Made by a program: the position numbers and the translations under genes. From Kappaphycus alvarezii (lineage: Eukaryota > Rhodophyta > Florideophyceae > Gigartinales > Solieriaceae), in the NCBI GenBank assembly GCA_002205965.3, contig NADL03000460.1, positions 124,001 through 188,000 of the forward strand: DNA of 64,000 nt, given 5' to 3'. Shown piece after piece: positions 21,762 to 32,265 of the stretch. The notes below the pieces were generated by a model. The model saw nothing but the letters and a program-made list of their open reading frames with translations. It was not told where the DNA came from and searched no databases. Positions within the stretch are counted from its first letter, which is position 1; every line of letters starts with the position of its first letter.

Positions 21762-23270
21762 TTACGGAGACACTGCTGTGGCCCCTTGGGCACCACCAAC
21801 ATCCGCGAACTCGGCAGTCTTTTCACTTTCCTCCACATCATCCTCCTGAAGTTGAACGGCCTCATCGTAGAGGTACTCGCCTTCAGGATCAATATTCAGA
21901 GAATAAAGCACGAGAAGGAATGACAGGGTGCCGAAGAAGAAGAAAGTAACGACAAAAGAGAATGAGAGGGCGGCAAGGGACGGCCAAGCTGAATCCTCTC
22001 GGCCGCGCTCCAAGAAGTCAAAGTCGAAGATGAGACCGAAGAAGAAGAAGAGGTTCATGGAGCACTCGCCGCGGCCCTCACATTCCATCTCGACGAGGTG
22101 GAGCACAGTCATGAAAATTGTGAGCAGGCCAAAAGCGATGCCAGTAAACAGAATTCCGGGCCGTCTGAAACTGGCAAGCGGGCTGAGGAAGCGCTTCGTC
22201 AGATTGAAAACTAAGATGGACGCCACCGTAGAGAGGATAAAGCCGAGCGTCATAGTAACAAGCCCAATCCAAGTTCGATTGATGAGTACAAAAACGAAGG
22301 CGACGAATGTGAAAAGAAGGGACAAAAGGGTGAAGCCTTGTGTTCGGGAGGCAGTAGATCGGCGAGCGGCACGGATCTGGCCCCAGTTGATGGTGATAAA
22401 GATAACAATCACAATAAGCCAATAGGCAAAGTAGGTAGCCCATTCGATGAAAGTCGGTTTGTCTTGGTAACCAAACAGGGCCCGCAGCATGCTGAAGAAC
22501 TCATTATCGCCATCATCACAGCAACCTTCAGTGGACCACAGAGGCGCGTTGTACCAGTCTCGCTGGGCGGGAGGCTCGGGCTTCCACGGGCCGAACAGGT
22601 CGACCTCCTGAAGCTCGTGAAAGGCGTGACTGGTGAGACCGGCGGCGAACGCCATAAGAATAAATCCACTAAGATAGAAGAATTTGATAATATCCAGGTT
22701 GACAAGCCCCTTGAACACAAGATAACTGACACCAATACCAACTATGATAGCGAGGATCCCTGCTAGTGGGATGGACCTCCAGCCACCGACATCATCAGCG
22801 TTTGCGGTGCCTATGAGAAACACAACGGTCTCAATTCCTTCACGTAGAACCTGTACAAAAATCATCAGGAAGATAGATATCTTTCGGCGAGCCGGCGAAC
22901 GGTCGCTGTCGACAATTTCCTCAACCTGCTTCTCCATGTTTTCCTGCAGGGCCTTACCCATATACATCATCCAGATAATCATCCATGTAAGAAGCGCAGC
23001 CGCGATGAGGAAAGTAATACCTTCAAAGATCTTCTCTGTTTTTCCCGTGAAGACCTGAGAGTCGTTAACAAAGAATACAATGGCGAAGGCAACGCCAACC
23101 GCAACCGATAGCGCAATGCCGGCTATGGCACCAATCCATACCCATTTGCGGTATTGCGTAGCTCCGACCTTGTTCAGGTAGGCTAAGACAATACCAACAA
23201 CAAGACAGGCCTCAAGGACCTCTCGTAGAACGAGGAAGAATGCAGGAATGGAAAAGATGGAAACCATCAC
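21762..23270 (-). CDS. FTR1: FTR1-type high-affinity iron permease
   Basis: A 502-residue integral membrane protein. It carries the two acidic iron-transport motifs of the FTR1 family: REVLE at residues 16-20 (the fungal-style R-E-x-L-E variant) and REGIE at 143-147, each in a hydrophobic helix. I see about eight or more membrane segments, an E-rich loop between the motifs (NMEKQVEEIVDSD), a cysteine/acid-rich loop (CCDDGDNE), a second extramembrane patch ECEGRGEC, and a hydrophilic acidic C-tail. In fungi and green algae FTR1 works with a multicopper ferroxidase at the plasma membrane to import iron; no ferroxidase gene is in this window. The start at 23270 places the first REVLE helix at the N-terminus as in relatives. 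The gene is intact and intronless, and is duplicated as a broken copy at 53515-56464. Likely iron-responsive, but no control site was recognised. Confidence 0.9.
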   Translation of the reverse strand: MMVSIFSIPAFFLVLREVLEACLVVGIVLAYLNKVGATQYRKWVWIGAIAGIALSVAVGVAFAIVFFVNDSQVFTGKTEKIFEGITFLIAAALLTWMIIWMMYMGKALQENMEKQVEEIVDSDRSPARRKISIFLMIFVQVLREGIETVVFLIGTANADDVGGWRSIPLAGILAIIVGIGVSYLVFKGLVNLDIIKFFYLSGFILMAFAAGLTSHAFHELQEVDLFGPWKPEPPAQRDWYNAPLWSTEGCCDDGDNEFFSMLRALFGYQDKPTFIEWATYFAYWLIVIVIFITINWGQIRAARRSTASRTQGFTLLSLLFTFVAFVFVLINRTWIGLVTMTLGFILSTVASILVFNLTKRFLSPLASFRRPGILFTGIAFGLLTIFMTVLHLVEMECEGRGECSMNLFFFFGLIFDFDFLERGREDSAWPSLAALSFSFVVTFFFFGTLSFLLVLYSLNIDPEGEYLYDEAVQLQEDDVEESEKTAEFADVGGAQGATAVSP

Positions 23271-23457
23271 GGGGATTTAGCACCGGGAAACTGAAAAAGA
23301 TCTTGGCAGAATGAGAGAAGAATTAAGGCAGGAGAGAGGGGCTGTTATATGTAGTTTTTGGTAGATCTCATTCATCTGCACCCAGGGCCAAAGTTTAAAG
23401 TGTGAATTAGAAGTTGACAACGGCAAGCTGAATAGTTGTAGTTGGAAGGGTTTGAGG
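23271..23457. promoter_or_regulatory. Upstream region of FTR1
   Basis: About 190 bp between the FTR1 start and the LINE-tail array must hold the promoter. It includes a polypurine run (AGAATGAGAGAAGAATTAAG-like). No TATA box or iron-response element could be assigned. The same region lies upstream of the broken copy. Confidence 0.3.
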
Positions 23458-23466
23458 TAAATAAAG

Positions 23467-23510
23467 AGGAAATTTTTGGGTTATTTTAATGCATGGAAGA
23501 TGTGGTCGGT
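23467..23510 (-). mobile_element. 44-bp LINE-tail unit with TAAATAAAG duplication
   Basis: The unit AGGAAATTTTTGGG, TTATTTTAATGCATGGAAG, ATGTGGTCGGT is flanked by perfect 9-bp direct repeats TAAATAAAG at 23458-23466 and 23511-23519. It is the first of three insertions stacked on the same 9-mer. The block B copy is at 56661-56704. Confidence 0.8.
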
Positions 23511-23519
23511 TAAATAAAG

Positions 23520-23696
23520 GGGAATTTGGAGTGTTTTTAATCCATGAAAAATATCGTCAGCTGTTCCCTGGGGGATGTCGTGTTGTGGATAAATGCTTAC
23601 AATGTAAAGGATTGGCGGGAAGCCGTCAAAACGCTCGAAAACTGGCTGGAGGCCGGCCAACAGGCACGCCGCATTGGACATCACTGCCGCTGCTGT
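23520..23696 (-). mobile_element. 177-bp 5'-truncated LINE copy with TAAATAAAG duplication
   Basis: On the minus strand this reads the last codons of the R2-like LINE ORF (MSNAACLLAGLQPVF) followed by its 3' tail (ending TTAAAAACACTCCAAATTCC). It is flanked by TAAATAAAG at 23511-23519 and 23697-23705. It links the isolated 44-bp units to the LINE family, since the tail is joined to LINE coding sequence here. The block B copy is 56714-56890, the same length. Confidence 0.8.
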
Positions 23697-23705
23697 TAAA
23701 TAAAG

Positions 23706-23750
23706 AGGGAAAGGTTTGGGCGTTTTACGCTTGGAAGATATATCCGAGAC
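23706..23750 (-). mobile_element. Third LINE-tail unit at the TAAATAAAG site
   Basis: AGGGAAAGGTTTGGGCGTTT, TACGCTTGGAAGATATATCC follows the third TAAATAAAG directly. The right-hand duplicate is not seen, so the far boundary is uncertain. It resembles the 14173 unit (GGAAGATATATCC version). The block B copy starts near 56900. Confidence 0.5.
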
Positions 23751-24253
23751 GGCGAATTCTAGTTGGAAATTGCATGCGAGTTAGACGCAGATTATAAATT
23801 TGCAGCGCAGAGCGTCGAATCGTAGACGTCACTGGGCTAGTAAAACTACTAGTAACAGAACGCCGTAAAATCTTCTTTTTCTGTGCAAAACTCTTGCATG
23901 TACAGAACTTCCAGAGTCTGCTACCGAAGTCGTAACTTGATTGCTCAATATTTTTGGAATCACCGCTACTGAAGAGCTAGATATCATTAGAATAAACTGA
24001 CCTACTCATAAGCAGGAAATCGGTGGGACAAGGGTATGTTTTGGAAGTTTCAAGCGTCTCGAGGGCCAAATCAGGATAAATTGTGATTGGAAAAGAAGCT
24101 CAGTTATGCATCGAAGATAAGATAGTTTGTTAACTTCCCCCTTTCCTAACACGAAAATCCAGTCACGGTTTCAGGGTCCCACAACGAGCATGTACCAACA
24201 AAGAGAATTACAGAAGAAGAAGTGTAATATTGACTACATATACCATAACTAAA

Positions 24254-24295
24254 CGACCACATCTTCTATAAATTAAAAGAACCCCAAGTTTCCCC
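24254..24295 (+). mobile_element. 42-bp LINE-tail unit with TAACTAAA duplication
   Basis: In LINE-sense orientation: CGACCACATCTTCTATAAAT, TAAAAGAACCCCAAGTTTCC, CC, flanked by perfect 8-bp repeats TAACTAAA (24246-24253 and 24296-24303). The block B copy (57450-57491) has TAACCAAA/TAACTAAA. This is the clearest minimal unit. Confidence 0.8.
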
Positions 24296-24675
24296 TAACT
24301 AAATTCTCTCATGCATCAATGAAATAGAGGTAATGCATCGGACCACTAAGCTTTAGCTCCACATGTATTCGTGCGATCTTCTGGCGGTCGGATGCCTCAA
24401 TGAAACCGTTATTAGTGACATCAAGGGCCCGCATTCATCAATTTGCCATATTTCAAATAAAAATTGGTTCCATAAAATCTGAGAAGTCCCTAAGATACTG
24501 CTGTCAGCAAATAGTAATGGTAATTCCCAAGTCGACCCAGCTCTACTCCTTTTCACAATGGGCTTCTGTAGAAAATCAGTATTACAACTGTGGCATGTAA
24601 AGCCATCTTGCATTTTGAACTGCTATGTCTCAAAATAAATTGAGAGTGGCTACGGTATGTCATTTACCAAGAGGT

Positions 24676-24945
24676 AATCGATTTGGTTCTTCAATATTTG
24701 AAAGGTACTGGTCGGCTATCCCCCAGTGTATGCTAAGCGGGTTCAGAAAAATGGGTAGTGTTACTCGTGCTCCCAAATGGCTGGCTCAAAGCTTGTCAGC
24801 AGGCATACTGCATTGGATATCACTGCTGCGGCCGCATGCCTCAGGGTTAAACCGCACGAACTGTCCCGTTTGCCTCCATTGCCCTAACATCCATGTTCCG
24901 CGCCACGTCGGTTAGCACTGCGTAGGCGGCTGGGTGCCATATCGT
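24676..24945 (-). mobile_element. LINE 3' fragment
   Basis: About 270 bp match the 3' end of the LINE at 28204-31816: tail block (ATCGATTTGGTTCTTC, AATATTTGAAAGG), then the C-terminal codons including the GGCTGGCTCAAAGC block and the conserved CCTCCATTGCCCTAAC and CCACGTCGGTTAGCACT blocks. It is 5'-truncated and decayed. Block B retains only its tail, cut at about 57936. Confidence 0.7.
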
Positions 24946-25038
24946 CAGAATGCTCGTTCTTAGGACCAGAACATTATCCAACTGCTACAGTCCTCCCTCA
25001 TGCAAAGATAAGTATATCATTCTCTCGTATACTACGAG

Positions 25039-25124
25039 TGAATTGATTTGGTTCTTTAATTTTGGAAAAAGTGCGGTTCGGCTATCCCCCGGTGTATGCT
25101 AGTCATGTTCAGGATAATGGGTAA
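25039..25124 (-). mobile_element. 86-bp LINE-tail insertion with ACTACGAG repeats
   Basis: A tail of the GATTTGGTTCTTTAATTTTG subtype plus adjoining LINE 3' UTR (CTATCCCCCGGTGTATGCTA) lies between ACTACGAG at 25031-25038 and 25125-25132. Confidence 0.7.
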
Positions 25125-25132
25125 ACTACGAG

Positions 25133-25180
25133 AACCGATCGATTTGGTTCTTTAATATTTGAAAGGTGCGGTTCGCCACC
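25133..25180 (-). mobile_element. 48-bp LINE-tail insertion with ACTACGAG repeats
   Basis: AACCGATCGATTTGGTTC, TTTAATATTTGAAAGGTGC, GGTTCGCCACC lies between ACTACGAG copies at 25125-25132 and 25181-25188. Two successive insertions used the same 8-mer target. Confidence 0.75.
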
Positions 25181-25498
25181 ACTACGAGAATGATACAATA
25201 CATAGAAGTCACTAAAAACTAAAACACTCTGAAACCTAACGATGTGATAGAAGTAGTGTCGCCTGGACATGTACAATTTTGCATTGTCTTTGACTTTGGG
25301 CCGTCTTCTCAAAAGCAACATGTCTTATGGCTGGCCATTGTTTAGTCTTGGAAGGGACTGTCTACGTCGTATCGTTGTCCATTTTTTTAGCTACAGCCTA
25401 ATGTGAATAAAAGCATTGGGAAATAAATAGTTGGGGTGGATCAAGAAAAGAAACAGAACCAGGACAAAATGGTAGATCATACTGTGCTGTAGTATCTA

Positions 25499-26460
25499 GC
25501 AATTGCGCCGGTGCCTGTCTCCTTTTGTATGCTCTTCGCTGAAAGCCAACCATTGGAATCGGTCTCACCTCTGCGAAGGACACTGCGGCCGCTTCGTTTC
25601 TTGCATTTAGTGCAGCTTACCGTCAGCTATGCAGTAAGTTCTTCCGCCCTCCGCTCAAGATTTGACACAATACGAGGATGTCGCTGCCTTTAACACATGG
25701 AGCGCCTCTTGCCGACCCTCGGATCGACTTCCATTCAGCAACTTCTGCTCCTCCAACCCTTCATTGCAAAAGAAGCTAACAGATGCAGTTCGCGTGGCCG
25801 TGTAGGAGGCCCTGCCGCTCTGCAACACCCGCACCCGCGCCTTCCGCGTCAATATGTCCCTGCCCTCAGCGAAACGTGGTTCTACTACACACCGTGCCCT
25901 GGTTTGAAGACACTCATCAAGAGCAAGGATTTCTCCATTTGGTTCCAGTACTTTTGCCAGAGGCCTTTATTCGCCCCCGATACTCCTCGTTCAAAGGCAG
26001 GATGTCCTGAAATACTGTATATTTATGGGGACCACTGGCGGCATTTGGGTTACGTTTGTGAACGCAGTTCCCTCCATAGCAACCAGTTGAACCTCCTCGG
26101 TAATGACATTGGAAAGGTCATTAATTGAGCCTCGGTTACACCACAAACTCCGGACAAGAACGGACATCAGGGCGATGGGAGTTGCCGGTGGCACGGACTT
26201 TTTCGACGTTACGATCGTCAACCCTCTTGCCCCTTCCTATACCAAAGCGAAGAGCTTCAAGCCACTCACAAACTTCAACGCAGCCTACGCGGAGAAGAAG
26301 CGGAAATACCAAGGATTTCCTGCTAAGTTGCCCTTAAAAGGCAGGCTACTCCTCGTCTCCGTCTCAACGTTTGGAGGCTAGCATCTGGTGACGTTCGCCG
26401 TCGTCAAAGAACTTGTGAGAACTGTCGCCAGTCGTGCCATAGAAAGGGTTTCGAAGGTGC
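25499..26460 (+). mobile_element. LINE C-terminal fragment, R2-like family
   Basis: Plus-strand frames match the C-terminal half of the 28301-31816 protein: KPTIGIGLTSAKDTAAASFLAF split in relatives' order, CPGLKTLIKSKDFSIWFQYF, the C-x4-C...H...C finger region, then RTDIRAMGVAGGTDFFDVTI (nuclease motif) and AYAEKKRKYQGF. It is 5'-truncated, frameshifted and stop-containing, and lies in the opposite orientation to the long LINE. Confidence 0.8.
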
Positions 26461-26773
26461 AAGATATTATTTTTTAGCGACACTCCGAATTGGTAGTAAC
26501 CTCCAATTCGGCTTATTTGCTTGCTATTCTCTCCTCTACTTGCTGGTAGAGTGAAGCACCACAAGCACCTAGCGCAACCTTACCACCATACAAGTCGACC
26601 TAGTATCAGCCAGCTGTTCTGTTACAGGAAATGAACCTCTCTTGTTCTCCCTGTGGAACACAGGCAAACCTATTTTTCAATCCTGAAAACACCCATTTTT
26701 TTTGTAAAAGTCAGAGAGAATCTTTTACTCTTTTTACTTATCTTGAGTGTACACCGACTGACCGACTATTCAG

Positions 26774-28192
26774 TTACGAGCTAACTGGATGGACCACATC
26801 GGTCACGTGCAGTGGGGCCCGCGATATGATGGCCATAGCCACCGACGACCACAAAGTGCAACTGATACGCTGGTAGATGCGTGTGCGAATCGTAGCGTCC
26901 GAGGTGTGGCATTTCGTGGCTACACGTGGCACAAACTCTTCGATAAATAATGCAGTATCCGGAGAAGGGGCACCGAGGGAGTCGAAGACAAGAGGTTGGA
27001 ATCGGAAACCTGGGTCCCGGGAGGGCAGAGAGAGGGGGACCAGGCGCCTTGACAGCTTGTGCTGTAGGTCCTGGATCTTTCGAAGGTGCATGAGGGCGGC
27101 AGCCCCACCGGCGACTTGCGTCGCTTTGGTGATGGAGGTCTGCTTGAACGGAGACGTGACGGCGACGTCACATGCAATGGGTCGGTCTGGTAGGGCAGGT
27201 TCAGTGTCACGGGGGGGATGCACGAGGAGAATGTCAGCGGGCCTGTAGTCCGTCCCGGGGAGGAGATTCTCAGCTTCGAACTCGTAGTCAAGGCCGGCGG
27301 CACGGAACACGTGCCACGCGAATACATTGCGAACGGAGTTGTGGCGGTGAATGCGCCCGAACTCTGAGACGCAGCGGTCGGCGGCATGGTCACCGTGGAC
27401 ATCCATGTCCTGCTGGCAGTGGTGGCATTTCAATGGCACCGAGTCTGTGTAGACTGGGAGACCGAGGTGCCTGCGCAGCATGATGCTCCAGTGTGCTGAT
27501 GACACCTTCGTCGCTGTGGTGGGGTGGGCCCATAAGAAAGCCGCCGCACCGGTGTTACGGAAGGCCAAGCCTCGAATCCGGCGACGTGTGGACGTGTCGG
27601 AGTGGCAGCTAGGATGTGGCACTCTCTTCCATAGTTCATCCTCCCAAAACTCCTTTGCCCTGGCTTCTTGCTGCGCCCGATTTAGATGAGATTGCAGGTT
27701 GACGGGCATGGCGGCAAGGGAGGCGGGTTCAAAGGGGCCTAGGTCGGTGGCAAACGGGTCATCTTGGATCTGTCGGACGAAATCGCGCAGGGGCCGGCGT
27801 GCCTGGTTGACGAGGAAATGTCGGTCACCCCGTGCCTGTTTCCCAAGGACGGCGACGGAGCGGGGTGTTGCATAGTCAGCGGTGCGTAGGCGGGCGGGGG
27901 CAGCTTCCAGAATGCTGGCGGCAACAGCCGCGTGCAGTGCAGGGCCAATCCTTGAGAACCCGTGCCCCCCGAGACGGAGTGGGAGACAAGCTTGTTCCCA
28001 TGCGTCGTCGGTGAGGGGGACCTTATGGAGCGTGGCGTAAGCGGCTCGCTGCACTGAGTCGAACTCCCTTGCAGGCTCCGCGGCATGCTGAGGGTCCGCA
28101 AGCCGAAAGGCGTGAAGCACCCGGCATGCGGATGCACACAAGCGGTGCATGTGGAAGCGGGCCCTGGGGTCTTGGACGCGTTCTGCTAGCAT
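26774..28192 (-). mobile_element. LINE B: linker and restriction-like endonuclease part, 5'-truncated
   Basis: An open frame of 472 residues matches the C-terminal region of a second non-LTR lineage. It has the post-RT helical linker (CLPLRLGGHGFSRIGPALHA), the CCHC finger C-x2-C-x8-H-x4-C (CHHCQQDMDVHGDHAADRC) and a PD-(D/E)xK-like nuclease core (TDYRPADILL ... ACDVAVTSPF). R2-group LINEs carry this finger-plus-nuclease to nick the target. The RT domain is missing: the frame begins just after a stop and abuts the 3' end of LINE A at about 28204, so it was 5'-truncated or cut by LINE A. The frame itself is undamaged, which suggests youth. It is GC-rich and distinct in sequence from LINE A. 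Confidence 0.8.
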
Positions 28193-28203
28193 TCATATTT
28201 TCA

Positions 28204-31200
28204 CCGGGGGTAAATGTGGGGTGATTTAATATTTGAAAATTATGGTCGGTTGTGGCCCGGAATATCCTACAGGGTGCCGAGTGATACCTCTTAAATTACT
28301 CTAAAAAGCTGGCTCAAGGCCCCCCAGCAGACAGGCTGCGTTGGACATTACGGCCGCGGCAGCGTGTCTCTGAGTGAGTACCGCACGGACCTTACCATAT
28401 GCCTCCATCGCCCTAACGACCACGTTCCGCGCGACGTCGGTTAACACCCTATAAGCGTCCGGGTGCCACCCTCCGAGAGTAGATATAGGAATAGGCACGA
28501 GCCTACTTCTCACGGAGGTTGCAATAAAAGAATCATATCTCCTATGCTTCGCGGAGGCGGCCGCATTGAGAGAGGTGAGCGGATTAAACGTTTGGGCCCT
28601 CCTGTGGGAAGGCGCCAGCGGGTTGACAAACGTCACGTCAAAGAAGTCCGTACCTCCACTGCTTCCCATCGCCCGGATGTCTGGCCTCGTGCGATGAACG
28701 CCGTCCCGCGGTTCGACGGCGGGGTGACGTGCCGCTTTCTGCAAGTCTTGCGCGAAGAGGGTCACTTGATTGTCATGCCGTCGAGTCCTGTGCGCACCAT
28801 GTCTGCAGTGAAGGAGGTGATCCCCGAAGGAGTCGAGGGTTTCGGGGCAGTTACGTCTTGGGCACGGCACGTCCGAAGGGAGCAGCGGGACTTGGCAGAA
28901 GTATTGGAACCACACCGCGAATTCGCGGGGGTCAATACTCGTCTTGAGGCCGGGGCACGGAGCGCAATACACCCATTCCTTGGCGCCCGGGAGGGCCATG
29001 GAGGCGCGGAATGCCTGCCTTCTTTGATCACTGGGGGAGATGCTTTCCTGCACAGCTGCATGGATTGCGTCTGTTAGTTTCTTTTGCGATGGTGTATTGC
29101 TTGAGCAAAAGGCACTAAAAGATAGAATCCTTGACTGCAGACAGGAAAGAGACCAATTCCGGTGGGCGTCCAAAGCGTCGTTGTAGGTGGCGAGGCTCCT
29201 GATAGGAGCGGGCAGAACAACTTTGCACAACCTGTTGGCGGCCGCGCTGGAGGCGAGGAAGGCGGCCGCGGCGATGTTTTTGGCTGAAGTGAATCCGACC
29301 CCAAGGGAGGGCCGCTTCGCATCCAGTGGTTTCACTGGGAGTTGAAGTTCACGGAAGACCTCTGAATCCAAAACCCCCCCCGCTAGTGTGCGGACGCAGC
29401 GCTCCATCATATCGTCAAACATGGCAGCGCCCTCGGCGGTGGACGACGTCCGGACTACGCGCAGTAGATAGCCGAGTTTGCAGACTCCGAAGCAATTTCG
29501 GAGCAGCTGGAACGCTATTTGCGTGTCCTCGAGGTCAATGATGGCCTCAAGGAACGGTTCGAGGGACTTCACGTGCGTGGAGAAAGTTCTCTTGGTGAAG
29601 GTCTCTGTGCCAATTGGAGCGTTGAGGACGAGTGTTCCCTCACTATACTCTTGTTTGAGGACATTCGGGTAGAGGCGCTGCACGGACTCTGGAGGGGCCG
29701 TCGGCCACCAGACCTTGCATTTTGGCAAAGAGAGGTGCAGACCTCTGCTAGTGGCGTCCAGCGAAGAAAGGATATCGACGGCTCGGAGAAGTTGTTCGTG
29801 GCGCGCGATGATGTACCCGTCATCATGATACCATAGTTGGAGCAAGAGTTGGCCCATGGTCTCGTCTTCCCCAGAACCAGAGCCCAAGAGTTCCTGGATT
29901 TTGAGTATGAGGGGGTGCAGAACTAAGTCGAAAAGAAGCCCACCAAGATTGTCCCCCTGTTGTGTTCCGCGCACGCTTCGGAGAATATGGCGACCAATCC
30001 ACAAGTACGCCGGCGCAGTTGCATCGCAATACGAGACCCACGGCAACAGTTCTGGGAATGACGTCCTGACAGCTTCGAGAAAAGCGGGCCGACTGCACAA
30101 ATTGAAGGCGTTCTTGAGGTCTACTGTGAGCATCCCGTAATCAGACCTCGTCCCGAATTTCTGAACGACCCTTCGGACGCCGTGCACGACTGTGTCGGTT
30201 CCGGAACGGGTTGCGATTCCAACTTGGAGCGGTTGAAGGTGCTGTGCTGCTCTTGGCGTAGCCCTTTTCATGAGGCAACTGCCAACTAATCGACGCAGTG
30301 TTTCGCCCACGGCGATTGGGCGAGGTGTACCGTCCTTCTTTGCGAGCGGTGTAAGCGGGGCGCCCGCGATCCATGGGGCCAGTGAGGCTGGAGCTTTCCC
30401 TGCTGCCAAAATGTTCACTGTTCTGACAAGTGCAGCTAAAAATCCCGACTGTCTGGATGAAGTAGGGGCTCGTAGCAGTTCCGCCAGGTGATTAGGCCTC
30501 AGTCCTGAGCCGCCGGCAGAAGATCCCGGTTTGAAGCCCCTTACAGCGACGAGGACCTCCTCCGCAGTGAAATCACGGAACACAGCAGTAGTCTGAGGTG
30601 GGGTGGAAGGGCCGCTGTCACTGTGGAGAGCCTGTTGCGGGTGCTTGGCGAGAAGTGCTTGTACCACATTAGGCGTCGGAGGGAGGACGCCCAAGGAGCC
30701 TAGCGCCTGTGCAGCTTTGCCGTACGCACCCTCTTTGGCCAGTTTAGTTGCTCGTCGAATATTGAGTTGTGCTTGTTCGGAGGACGAGACTGTCTCTGGG
30801 CGCCGGGATGTAGATTGTTGGGTAGCTTGCTCCCACAGGGTCTCGAACTGTCCTGCGTTCCACAGCTCGATTCTGTCTCGCATTTGGTCCGCAATAGATT
30901 GCAGACGGGTTTGAGTTGTGCCGGAGTCCGGGTGAGACAGGTTTGTAAGCATAACGGCCGGAAAAAGGAACAGTTTTGCAAACGTTTCGGTTGCATGCGA
31001 GTGATGAGCTAGGCAGGCGTCTGCGGCGTCATTCATGGCTCTGGCATATGTTTCTGCCAGAATGCCCCGGAACCTGGTGGGAATGTGTGCCATGACGGGT
31101 GTGTGCGAGACACAAATTTGCTCCATGGTGGATAGCTTCTGGTGCGGCTGATTTGCCGACTCTACCCCATTCCCCGAATAGCGAATTGGTGTGGTCTCCA

Positions 31201-31816
31201 CAGGTGCGGGCGGGGCTGGCTCGTCGGAGGAGAGCACTGGGACGTTCTCTGGAGTTGGCGGATCGCAGAGTTGTGTGTCATCCAGCGGGAGGAAGCATCT
31301 CGGGGCTGAGTTAACACTGCAATTGGGACATGGAGAGTACGAAAACTCATAGAGACCATCCGAGTTTGGTCCGGAAACTTTGGACCCAACATACTTGTCG
31401 TGGCACCCGCAATACCAATAACCTAGCTTTCCCAGGTACTGTCGGAGTTTTCCTAGTTCGTGTTGCTTTGGTATGCCTAACTTGGAGCCCCGACGGTGAG
31501 AGCCGCGAAGATGCGCTAGTAACTGCGCCACTGTGTGGAGCTTATGGTTTTGGTTTGGGCAGAGTGGACAATACTCTGTATGTGGTAGTGGCCTTGTTGA
31601 GGCGGGGCGTATCATAGGGCGCTCTGAAACCATTTGCCATTGTTTCGCTCGAAAGGTATGTGCTGTAGGTGGGGCACGTGTGCTACTTGTGTTTGTTCCA
31701 GGTTGTTGGTCGGTGGTTCTTCCGTAGGCGGGGACATGATGGCAATGTCCTTGTACTGCACCTTGTTCCAGTACAACGGTGATTTTGCCGGTGGCCACGT
31801 GGAGGCTTAGTGACAA
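28204..31816 (-). mobile_element. LINE A: R2-like non-LTR retrotransposon with a 1171-residue ORF
   Basis: A single long frame (31816 to stop at 28301). Domains in order: C2H2 finger C83, C86, H102, H107; a Cys-rich patch at 136-174; RT at about 415-700 with motif 0/1 (GGSGLRPNHL, 435-444; PRPIAVGETLRRL), motif A D566 (VDLKNAF), motif B QQGD 619-622 and motif C YHDD with D665/D666; linker; CCHC finger C985, C990, H1000, C1004; and nuclease core RPD 1044-1046 with D1060. One ORF, N-terminal finger and C-terminal restriction-like endonuclease are the R2/NeSL/CRE architecture. The 3' UTR of about 95 bp ends in the tail (28204-28246) shared with the dispersed 42-48 bp units; there is no poly(A). 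The reading frame looks complete. The 5' end of the element is not defined, and the true start could be an inner methionine such as residue 62. Confidence 0.85.
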
Positions 31817-32260
31817 TTTTCCCCCACCCTGAGGTCTTAAACCAGTGCACCCTACTAAACGATTGGACTTATTACAGTGCTGTACGCCAATCCTCGGGAC
31901 TCCGATCCTGTACGCCGGTATGCACCTCAGACCTCCTGTTTCACCGGTGTAATTGTCGCCAAACTTTGGTCCCAGGTGGCCACGTGTACTTGATCAAAAA
32001 ATTGACCGTTTCAAATCTTGAATTTGCCAGCGGAGTTCTGTTCTTGGGAAGTTGGGGTCAGGGACGAGGACGACGGAACTTTGACGCCACTCACAACGCT
32101 CTGGGGCGATGGGATGATAAGACGAATACAGCAAAATCGCCTCTAGTGTACCCAAAGAGAGGTGGAGGAGCGAAAGCCGCAGTGTGATTTGTTGGGGGGG
32201 GGTTGTGGTGTAGTAAGGAGGATATGACGGCTTCGAGTGGTCGTGTGATTCTGGTCTGGT
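31817..32260. other. Region between LINE A and the Ty3 element
   Basis: Probably LINE A 5' UTR next to its start, then unassigned sequence. No domain was recognised in the short frames. Confidence 0.35.
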
Positions 32261-32265
32261 CAAGT

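Larger units (their letters stand above)
12663..24735 (+). repeat. Segmental duplication, block A
   Basis: This block is collinear with 39953-57936 in direct orientation. Shared in order: intron 4/exon 5 of the amine oxidase gene, a TACAGT-rich patch, a LINE RT fragment, a Copia element, the FTR1 gene, a TAAATAAAG-flanked LINE tail array, a TAACTAAA-flanked tail, and a LINE 3' fragment. The left edge is where TATTAAAACAGAG-like sequence begins, inside intron 4. Block B is longer because of later insertions. Confidence 0.8.

Noticed and set aside
21928-22425. Plus-strand Lys/Arg-rich frame
   Set aside because: Antisense shadow of the hydrophobic FTR1 coding sequence.
23520-23600. Hammerhead-type ribozyme in the LINE tail
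   Set aside because: I could not find the CUGANGA and GAAA core elements in the needed order.
23458-23750. CRISPR-like array from the regularly repeated TAAATAAAG
   Set aside because: Only three 9-mers, spacers are related LINE tails of unequal length, and the DNA is eukaryotic.
28463-29077. Plus-strand 204-residue frame
   Set aside because: Antisense shadow of the LINE A C-terminal coding region.
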